Source: Corella eumyota (taxonomy: Eukaryota > Chordata > Ascidiacea > Phlebobranchia > Corellidae). From it: 64,000 nt of DNA. Both the position numbers and the translations under genes were made by a program. The number at the start of each line of letters is the position of its first letter. The stretch's first letter is position 1. Below are positions 53,905 to 64,000 of this stretch, one piece after another. The notes beneath the pieces were generated by a model. The model saw nothing but the letters and a program-made list of their open reading frames with translations, had not been told where the DNA came from and searched no databases. The stretch spans positions 4,278,001 to 4,342,000 of the forward strand of contig OY720102.1 of assembly GCA_963082875.1 (NCBI GenBank), written 5' to 3'.

Positions 53905-54520
53905 CGACTTTCGTGCATCATCTTGCAGTAAAAAAATCATTTTTAAATTTAAAAAAAGAAATTTTGGTGCAAAAAAATTCCTTTTAATCTAATATAAGTC
54001 AGTTTAACGTCTTTAATTTGACCAAAAATAAAAAAAATTATTTTGGCATTTTTTGCAAAAAAAGGCTCTTACAGTCTACTATAAGCCATCTTAACGTTTT
54101 AAACCTGTTCTTAACAATTTAAAAACGACGTTTTTATTAAAAAATACAATTTGAAAAATAGCGATTCACGTGCACCATCTTGCAGTACAAAATTTATTTT
54201 TAAAATAAAGTAAAATTTGGGGCATTTTGGTGCAAAAAAAATCCTTTTAATCTTTATAAGTCAGTTTAAATTTTCTTATAGGTCAGTTTAACGTCTTTAA
54301 AATCAAGTTTTTGTCGAATTTCGGTGACTTACTTTCTCCCCCCAAAACAGCGATTTTCGGCATTTTCTTGCAAGGGTAAATTTGCCTCGGTGTTTTTGCT
54401 AAATTTGACCGAAAATGAAAAAAAAATATTTTGGCATATCTTTGCAGAAATGGCTCCTACAGTCAACTATAAGCTATCTTAACGTTTTCAACCTGTTTTT
54501 AACTATTTAAAAACGACGTT
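53905..54520. repeat. Degenerate direct repeat flanking the satellite array
   Basis: Two diverged copies of a block (about 53905-54136 and 54160-54520) share ATCTTGCAGTA, TTTTGGTGCAAAAAAA, CCTTTTAATCT, AAGTCAGTTTAACGTCTTTAA and CTTAACGTTTT, and both end in TTTAAAAACGACGTT. The second copy runs straight into the first 303 bp satellite unit. It may be a related or older repeat family bordering the array. Confidence 0.7.
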
Positions 54521-57500
54521 GCGCTTCAAATAAGATGTTCAATTTCGGGATTTGAAATTTTGCGAAAATTTAGTAAATATGTCATAACTTTATTAATATT
54601 AAATATTTTTTCATAATTTTTTTGAAATAGGATATTTAGATCAGTGCGGTTCTATTGGTTTGGTTTAAATTCGATTAAAATTTTTTTAATTTTTTTGAAA
54701 ATTTTATTGGCCCACTTTATATAGTACCAGTATATGGGGGGGGGGCAATAATTTTTTGCCCTAACTTTTTTATTTTTGGATTTTTTCGCAAATTTCTTCA
54801 TCTCTTATGTTAGTTAGGGCAATGCGCATCAAATAAGATGTTTAATTTCGGGATTTGAAATTTTGCGAAAATTTAGTAAATATGTCATAACTTTATTAAT
54901 ATTAAATATTTTTTCATAATTTTTTTGAAATAGGCTATTTAGATCAGTGCGGTTCTATTGGTTTGGTTTAAATTCGATTAAATTTTTTTTAATTTTTTTG
55001 AAAATTTTATTGGCCCACTTTATATAGTACCAATATGAGGGGGGGGGGGGCAATAATTTTTTGCCCTAACTTTTTTATTTTTGGATTTTTTCGCAAATTT
55101 CTTCATCTCTTATATTAGTTAGGGCAATGCGCATCAAATAAGATGTTTAATTTCGGGATTTGAAATTTTGCGAAAATTTAGTAAATATGTCATAACTTTA
55201 TTAATATTAAATATTTTTTCATAATTTTTTTGAAATAGGATATTTAGATCAGTGCGGTTCTATTGGTTTGGTTTAAATTTGATTTAAATTTTTAAATTTT
55301 TTTGAAATTTTTATTGGCCCACTTTATTTAGTACTAATATATGGGGTGGGGGGCAATAATTTTTTGCCCTAACTATTTTATTTTTGGATTTTTTCGCAAA
55401 TTTCTTTATCTCTTATGTTAGTTAGGGCAATGCGCATCAAATAAGATGTTTAATTTCGGGATTTGAAATTTTGCGAAAATTTAGTAAATATGTCATAACT
55501 TTATTAATATTAAATATTTTTTCATAATTTTTTTGAAATAAGATATTAAGATCAGTGCGGTTCTATTGGTTTGGTTTAAATTTGATTTAAATTTTTCAAT
55601 TTTTTTGAAATTTTTATTGGCGCACTTTATAATAGTAACAATATATGGGGTGGGGGGGCAATAATTTTTTGCCCTAACTTTTTTATTTTTGGATTTTTTC
55701 GCAAATTTCTTTATCTTTTATGTTAGTTAGGGCAATGCGCATCAAATAAGATGTTTAATTTCGGGATTTGAAATTTTGAGAAAATTTAGTAAAAATGTCA
55801 TAACTTTATTAATATTAAATATTTTTTCATAATTTTTTTGAAATAGGATATTTTAACTAGTGCGGTTCTATTGGTTTGGTTTAAATTCGATTAAAATTTT
55901 TTAATTTTTTTGAAAATTCTATTGGCCCACTTTATATAGTACCAGTATATGGGGTGGGGGGCAATAATTTTTTGCCCTAACTTTTTTATTTTTGGATTTT
56001 TTCGCAAATTTCTTTATCTTTTATGTTAGTTAGGGCAATGCGCATCAAATAAGATGTTTAATTTCGGGATTTGAAATTTTGCGAAAATTTAGTAAATATG
56101 TCATAACTTTATTAATATTAAATATTTTTTCATAATTTTTTTGAAATAGGATATTTAAACCAGTGCGGTTCTATTGGTTTGGTTTAAATTTGATTTAAAT
56201 TTTTCAATTTTTTTGAACTTTTTATTGGCGCACTTTATATAGTAACAATATATGGGGTGGGGGGGCAATAATTTTTTGCCCTAACTTTTTTATTTTTGGA
56301 TTTTTTCGCAAATTTCTTTATCTCTTATGTTAGTTAGGGCAATGCGCATCAAATAAGATGTTTAATTTCGGGATTTAAAATTTTGCGAAAATTTAGTAAA
56401 TATGTCATAACTTTATTAATATTAAATATTTTTTCATAATTTTTTTGAAATAGGATATTTTGACTAGTGCGGTTCTATTGGTTTGGTTTAAATTCGATTA
56501 AAATGTTTTAATTTTTTTGAAAATTCTATTGGCCCACTTTATATAGTACCAGTATATGGGGTGGGGGGCAATAATTTTTTGCCCTAACTTTTTTATTTTT
56601 GGATTTTTTCGCAAATTTCTTTATCTTTTATGTTAGTTAGGGCAATGCGCATCAAATAAGATGTTTAATTTCGGGATTTGAAATTTTGCGAAAATTTAGT
56701 AAATATGTCATAACTTTATTAATATTAAATATTTTTTCATAATTTTTTTGAAATAGGATATTTTAACTAGTGCGGTTCTATTGGTTTGGTTTAAATTCGA
56801 TTAAAATTTTTTAATTTTTTTGAAAATTCTATTGGCCCACTTTATATAGTACCAGTATATGGGGTGGGGGGCAATAATTTTTTGCCCTAACTTTTTTATT
56901 TTTGGATTTTTTCGCAAATTTCTTTATCTTTTATGTTAGTTAGGGCAATGCGCATCAAATAAGATGTTTAATTTCGGGATTTGAAATTTTGCGAAAATTT
57001 AGTAAATATGTCATAACTTTATTAATATTAAATATTTTTTCATAATTTTTTTGAAATAGGATATTTTGACCAGTGCGGTTCTATTGGTTTGGTTTAAATT
57101 TGATTTAAATTTTTTGGAAATTTTTATTGGCCCACTTTATATAGTACCAATATTTGGGGTGGGGGGCAATAATTTTTTGCCTTAACTTTTTTATTTTTGG
57201 ATTTTTTCGCAAATTTCTTTATGTCTTATGTTAGTTAGGGCAATGCGCATCAAATAAGATGTTTAATTTCGGGATTTGAAATTTTGCGAAAATTTAGTAA
57301 ATATGTCATAACTTTATTAATATTAAATATTTTTTCATAATTTTTTTGAAATAGGCTATTTAGATCAGTGCGGTTCTATTGGTTTGGTTTAAATTCGATT
57401 AAATTTTTTTTAATTTTTTTGAAATTTTTATTGGCCCACTTTATATAGTATCAATATTTGGGGTGGGGGGCAATAATTTTTTGCCTTAACTTTTTTATTT

Positions 57501-60500
57501 TTGGATTTTTTCGCAAATTTCTTTATCTCTTATGTTAGTTAGGGCAATGCGCATCAAATAAGATGTTTAATTTCGGGATTTGAAATTTTGCGAAAATTTA
57601 GTAAATATGTCATAACTTTATTAATATTAAATATTTTTTCATAATTTTTTTGAAATAGGATATTTAGATCAGTGCGGTTCTATTGGTTTGGTTTAAATTT
57701 GATTTAAATTTTTAAATTTTTTTGAAATTTTTATTGGCCCACTTTATTTAGTACTAATATATGGGGTGGGGGGGCAATAATTTTTTGCCCTAACTTTTTT
57801 ATTTTTGGATTTTTTCGCAAATTTCTTTATCTTTTATGTTAGTTAGGGCAATGCGCATCAAATAAGATGTTTAATTTCGGGATTTGAAATTTTGAGAAAA
57901 TTTAGTAAAAATGTCATAACTTTATTAATATTAAATATTTTTTCATAATTTTTTTGAAATAGGATATTTTAACTAGTGCGGTTCTATTGGTTTGGTTTAA
58001 ATTCGATTAAAATTTTTTAATTTTTTTGAAAATTCTATTGGCCCACTTTATATAGTACCAGTATATGGGGTGGGGGGCAATAATTTTTTGCCCTAACTTT
58101 TTTATTTTTGGATTTTTTCGCAAATTTCTTTATCTTTTATGTTAGTTAGGGCAATGCGCATCAAATAAGATGTTTAATTTCGGGATTTGAAATTTTGCGA
58201 AAATTTAGTAAATATGTCATAACTTTATTAATATTAAATATTTTTTCATAATTTTTTTGAAATAGGATATTTAAACCAGTGCGGTTCTATTGGTTTGGTT
58301 TAAATTTGATTTAAATTTTTCAATTTTTTTGAACTTTTTATTGGCGCACTTTATATAGTAACAATATATGGGGTGGGGGGGCAATAATTTTTTGCCCTAA
58401 CTTTTTTATTTTTGGATTTTTTCGCAAATTTCTTTATCTCTTATGTTAGTTAGGGCAATGCGCATCAAATAAGATGTTTAATTTCGGGATTTAAAATTTT
58501 GCGAAAATTTAGTAAATATGTCATAACTTTATTAATATTAAATATTTTTTCATAATTTTTTTGAAATAGGATATTTTGACTAGTGCGGTTCTATTGGTTT
58601 GGTTTAAATTCGATTAAAATGTTTTAATTTTTTTGAAAATTCTATTGGCCCACTTTATATAGTACCAGTATATGGGGTGGGGGGCAATAATTTTTTGCCC
58701 TAACTTTTTTATTTTTGGATTTTTTCGCAAATTTCTTTATCTTTTATGTTAGTTAGGGCAATGCGCATCAAATAAGATGTTTAATTTCGGGATTTGAAAT
58801 TTTGCGAAAATTTAGTAAATATGTCATAACTTTATTAATATTAAATATTTTTTCATAATTTTTTTGAAATAGGCTATTTAGATCAGTGCGGTTCTATTGG
58901 TTTGGTTTAAATTCGATTAAATTTTTTTTAATTTTTTTGAAAATTTTATTGGCCCACTTTATATAGTACCAATATGAGGGGGGGGGGGGCAATAATTTTT
59001 TGCCCTAACTTTTTTATTTTTGGATTTTTTCGCAAATTTCTTCATCTCTTATATTAGTTAGGGCAATGCGCATCAAATAAGATGTTTAATTTCGGGATTT
59101 GAAATTTTGCGAAAATTTAGTAAATATGTCATAACTTTATTAATATTAAATATTTTTTCATAATTTTTTTGAAATAGGATATTTAGATCAGTGCGGTTCT
59201 ATTGGTTTGGTTTAAATTTGATTTAAATTTTTAAATTTTTTTGAAATTTTTATTGGCCCACTTTATTTAGTACTAATATATGGGGTGGGGGGCAATAATT
59301 TTTTGCCCTAACTATTTTATTTTTGGATTTTTTCGCAAATTTCTTTATCTCTTATGTTAGTTAGGGCAATGCGCATCAAATAAGATGTTTAATTTCGGGA
59401 TTTGAAATTTTGCGAAAATTTAGTAAATATGTCATAACTTTATTAATATTAAATATTTTTTCATAATTTTTTTGAAATAAGATATTTAGATCAGTGCGGT
59501 TCTATTGGTTTGGTTTAAATTTGATTTAAATTTTTCAATTTTTTTGAAATTTTTATTGGCGCACTTTATAATAGTAACAATATATGGGGTGGGGGGCAAT
59601 AATTTTTTGCCCTAACTTTTTTATTTTTGGATTTTTTCGCAAATTTCTTTATCTTTTATGTTAGTTAGGGCAATGCGCATCAAATAAGATGTTTAATTTC
59701 GGGATTTGAAATTTTGAGAAAATTTAGTAAAAATGTCATAACTTTATTAATATTAAATATTTTTTCATAATTTTTTTGAAATAGGATATTTTAACTAGTG
59801 CGGTTCTATTGGTTTGGTTTAAATTCGATTAAAATTTTTTAATTTTTTTGAAAATTCTATTGGCCCACTTTATATAGTACCAGTATATGGGGTGGGGGGC
59901 AATAATTTTTTGCCCTAACTTTTTTATTTTTGGATTTTTTCGCAAATTTCTTTATCTTTTATGTTAGTTAGGGCAATGCGCATCAAATAAGATGTTTAAT
60001 TTCGGGATTTGAAATTTTGCGAAAATTTAGTAAATATGTCATAACTTTATTAATATTAAATATTTTTTCATAATTTTTTTGAAATAGGATATTTAAACCA
60101 GTGCGGTTCTATTGGTTTGGTTTAAATTTGATTTAAATTTTTCAATTTTTTTGAACTTTTTATTGGCGCACTTTATATAGTAACAATATATGGGGTGGGG
60201 GGGCAATAATTTTTTGCCCTAACTTTTTTATTTTTGGATTTTTTCGCAAATTTCTTTATCTCTTATGTTAGTTAGGGCAATGCGCATCAAATAAGATGTT
60301 TAATTTCGGGATTTAAAATTTTGCGAAAATTTAGTAAATATGTCATAACTTTATTAATATTAAATATTTTTTCATAATTTTTTTGAAATAGGATATTTTG
60401 ACTAGTGCGGTTCTATTGGTTTGGTTTAAATTCGATTAAAATGTTTTAATTTTTTTGAAAATTCTATTGGCCCACTTTATATAGTACCAGTATATGGGGT

Positions 60501-63500
60501 GGGGGGGCAATAATTTTTTGCCCTAACTTTTTTATTTTTGGATTTTTTCGCAAATTTCTTTATCTCTTATGTTAGTTAGGGCAATGCGCATCAAATAAGA
60601 TGTTTAATTTCGGGATTTAAAATTTTGCGAAAATTTAGTAAATATGTCATAACTTTATTAATATTAAATATTTTTTCATAATTTTTTTGAAATAGGATAT
60701 TTTGACTAGTGCGGTTCTATTGGTTTGGTTTAAATTCGATTAAAATGTTTTAATTTTTTTGAAAATTCTATTGGCCCACTTTATATAGTACCAGTATATG
60801 GGGTGGGGGGCAATAATTTTTTGCCCTAACTTTTTTATTTTTGGATTTTTTCGCAAATTTCTTTATCTTTTATGTTAGTTAGGGCAATGCGCATCAAATA
60901 AGATGTTTAATTTCGGGATTTGAAATTTTGCGAAAATTTAGTAAATATGTCATAACTTTATTAATATTAAATATTTTTTCATAATTTTTTTGAAATAGGC
61001 TATTTAGATCAGTGCGGTTCTATTGGTTTGGTTTAAATTCGATTAAATTTTTTTTAATTTTTTTGAAAATTTTATTGGCCCACTTTATATAGTACCAATA
61101 TGAGGGGGGGGGGGGCAATAATTTTTTGCCCTAACTTTTTTATTTTTGGATTTTTTCGCAAATTTCTTCATCTCTTATATTAGTTAGGGCAATGCGCATC
61201 AAATAAGATGTTTAATTTCGGGATTTGAAATTTTGCGAAAATTTAGTAAATATGTCATAACTTTATTAATATTAAATATTTTTTCATAATTTTTTTGAAA
61301 TAGGATATTTAGATCAGTGCGGTTCTATTGGTTTGGTTTAAATTTGATTTAAATTTTTAAATTTTTTTGAAATTTTTATTGGCCCACTTTATTTAGTACT
61401 AATATATGGGGTGGGGGGCAATAATTTTTTGCCCTAACTATTTTATTTTTGGATTTTTTCGCAAATTTCTTTATCTCTTATGTTAGTTAGGGCAATGCGC
61501 ATCAAATAAGATGTTTAATTTCGGGATTTGAAATTTTGCGAAAATTTAGTAAATATGTCATAACTTTATTAATATTAAATATTTTTTCATAATTTTTTTG
61601 AAATAAGATATTTAGATCAGTGCGGTTCTATTGGTTTGGTTTAAATTTGATTTAAATTTTTCAATTTTTTTGAAATTTTTATTGGCGCACTTTATAATAG
61701 TAACAATATATGGGGTGGGGGGGCAATAATTTTTTGCCCTAACTTTTTTATTTTTGGATTTTTTCGCAAATTTCTTTATCTTTTATGTTAGTTAGGGCAA
61801 TGCGCATCAAATAAGATGTTTAATTTCGGGATTTGAAATTTTGAGAAAATTTAGTAAAAATGTCATAACTTTATTAATATTAAATATTTTTTCATAATTT
61901 TTTTGAAATAGGATATTTTAACTAGTGCGGTTCTATTGGTTTGGTTTAAATTCGATTAAAATTTTTTAATTTTTTTGAAAATTCTATTGGCCCACTTTAT
62001 ATAGTACCAGTATATGGGGTGGGGGGCAATAATTTTTTGCCCTAACTTTTTTATTTTTGGATTTTTTCGCAAATTTCTTTATCTTTTATGTTAGTTAGGG
62101 CAATGCGCATCAAATAAGATGTTTAATTTCGGGATTTGAAATTTTGCGAAAATTTAGTAAATATGTCATAACTTTATTAATATTAAATATTTTTTCATAA
62201 TTTTTTTGAAATAGGATATTTAAACCAGTGCGGTTCTATTGGTTTGGTTTAAATTTGATTTAAATTTTTCAATTTTTTTGAACTTTTTATTGGCGCACTT
62301 TATATAGTAACAATATATGGGGTGGGGGGGCAATAATTTTTTGCCCTAACTTTTTTATTTTTGGATTTTTTCGCAAATTTCTTTATCTCTTATGTTAGTT
62401 AGGGCAATGCGCATCAAATAAGATGTTTAATTTCGGGATTTAAAATTTTGCGAAAATTTAGTAAATATGTCATAACTTTATTAATATTAAATATTTTTTC
62501 ATAATTTTTTTGAAATAGGATATTTTGACTAGTGCGGTTCTATTGGTTTGGTTTAAATTCGATTAAAATGTTTTAATTTTTTTGAAAATTCTATTGGCCC
62601 ACTTTATATAGTACCAGTATATGGGGTGGGGGGCAATAATTTTTTGCCCTAACTTTTTTATTTTTGGATTTTTTCGCAAATTTCTTTATCTTTTATGTTA
62701 GTTAGGGCAATGCGCATCAAATAAGATGTTTAATTTCGGGATTTGAAATTTTGCGAAAATTTAGTAAATATGTCATAACTTTATTAATATTAAATATTTT
62801 TTCATAATTTTTTTGAAATAGGATATTTAAACCAGTGCGGTTCTATTGGTTTGGTTTAAATTTGATTTAAATTTTTCAATTTTTTTGAACTTTTTATTGG
62901 CGCACTTTATATAGTAACAATATATGGGGTGGGGGGGCAATAATTTTTTGCCCTAACTTTTTTATTTTTGGATTTTTTCGCAAATTTCTTTATCTCTTAT
63001 GTTAGTTAGGGCAATGCGCATCAAATAAGATGTTTAATTTCGGGATTTAAAATTTTGCGAAAATTTAGTAAATATGTCATAACTTTATTAATATTAAATA
63101 TTTTTTCATAATTTTTTTGAAATAGGATATTTTGACTAGTGCGGTTCTATTGGTTTGGTTTAAATTCGATTAAAATGTTTTAATTTTTTTGAAAATTCTA
63201 TTGGCCCACTTTATATAGTACCAGTATATGGGGTGGGGGGCAATAATTTTTTGCCCTAACTTTTTTATTTTTGGATTTTTTCGAAAATTTCTTTATCTTT
63301 TATGTTAGTTAGGGCAATGCGCATCAAATAAGATGTTTAATTTCGGGATTTGAAATTTTGCGAAAATTTAGTAAATATGTCATAACTTTATTAATATTAA
63401 ATATTTTTTCATAATTTTTTTGAAATAGGATATTTTAACTAGTGCGGTTCTATTGGTTTGGTTTAAATTCGATTAAAATTTTTTAATTTTTTTGAAAATT

Positions 63501-64000
63501 CTATTGGCCCACTTTATATAGTACCAGTATATGGGGTGGGGGGCAATAATTTTTTGCCCTAACTTTTTTATTTTTGGATTTTTTCGCAAATTTCTTTATC
63601 TTTTATGTTAGTTAGGGCAATGCGCATCAAATAAGATGTTTAATTTCGGGATTTGAAATTTTGCGAAAATTTAGTAAATATGTCATAACTTTATTAATAT
63701 TAAATATTTTTTCATAATTTTTTTGAAATAGGATATTTTGACCAGTGCGGTTCTATTGGTTTGGTTTAAATTTGATTTAAATTTTTTGGAAATTTTTATT
63801 GGCCCACTTTATATAGTACCAATATTTGGGGTGGGGGGCAATAATTTTTTGCCTTAACTTTTTTATTTTTGGATTTTTTCGCAAATTTCTTTATGTCTTA
63901 TGTTAGTTAGGGCAATGCGCATCAAATAAGATGTTTAATTTCGGGATTTGAAATTTTGCGAAAATTTAGTAAATATGTCATAACTTTATTAATATTAAAT
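54521..64000. repeat. Satellite array, ~303 bp monomer with higher-order structure
   Basis: 31 complete head-to-tail monomers plus a partial one fill the last 9.5 kb and run off the window end. Taking GCGCATCAAATAAGATG as the start, monomers begin at 54521, 54824, 55129, 55432, 55737, 56040 and so on to 63917. Lengths are mostly 302-305 bp, with 295 bp variants at 56950 and 63622. Each contains a hairpin-forming GGGCAATAATTTTTTGCCC next to a G-rich run of 6-12 bases. Diagnostic variants recur in the same order in blocks of six or seven monomers, which shows higher-order amplification. There is no ORF. Confidence 0.97.

Noticed and set aside
54521-64000. Coding potential or transposon structure in the 303 bp array
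   Set aside because: Every frame of the monomer is interrupted by stops, there are no terminal repeats, and the head-to-tail layout is that of a satellite.

Overview
This 64 kb window is AT-rich nuclear DNA from an animal, most likely an ascidian tunicate of the Ciona type. The gene set is metazoan: a CatSper sperm-channel subunit, diversin, a CUB/LDLa/trypsin protease, EGF/SEA extracellular proteins, a nuclear-envelope phosphatase regulator and the SPT2 histone chaperone. Introns are small and AT-rich, and several start codons lie just after acceptor-like sites, as in genomes that trans-splice a leader. The species assignment is inference.

Layout. 364-1716 (-): intronless, membrane-anchored acid-lipase-type hydrolase. 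2614-9422 (+): 22-exon CATSPERG homologue. 10022-10939 (+): intronless PPP6C. 12275-16253 (-): 11-exon ANKRD6/diversin. About 16.3-27.0 kb: repeat-dominated, gene-poor DNA. It starts with a CRE/ETS/YY1-type promoter and holds TTG-rich simple repeats, a 3.1 kb array of about 52 bp units, a duplicated module of about 430 bp, a SINE-like fragment and a MITE. 27843-30377 (+): single-CUB type I membrane protein with a PPxY-bearing tail. 31090-32193 (+): CNEP1R1. 32735-37606 (-): secreted CUB-LDLa-trypsin-CUB protease. 38460-49231 (+): giant EGF/SEA glycoprotein of about 2,797 residues with a recent internal 2,788 bp exon-pair duplication. 49643-53647 (+): SPTY2D1. 54521-64000: satellite array of about 303 bp units with higher-order structure, running off the window end.

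Exon boundaries were read by hand from GT/AG signals, reading-phase continuity and family resemblance. In all the multi-exon models the phases close without a frame break. The genes do not form one pathway. CATSPERG points to sperm motility, ANKRD6 to Wnt/planar polarity, PPP6C and CNEP1R1 to phosphatase control, SPTY2D1 to chromatin, and the CUB, protease and EGF/SEA genes to the extracellular space. I found no prokaryotic-type defence or mobile system and no virus-derived element. The most unusual parts are the EGF/SEA exon array, with a conversion-like tract and self-cleavage-type SEA motifs, and the two tandem-repeat arrays.
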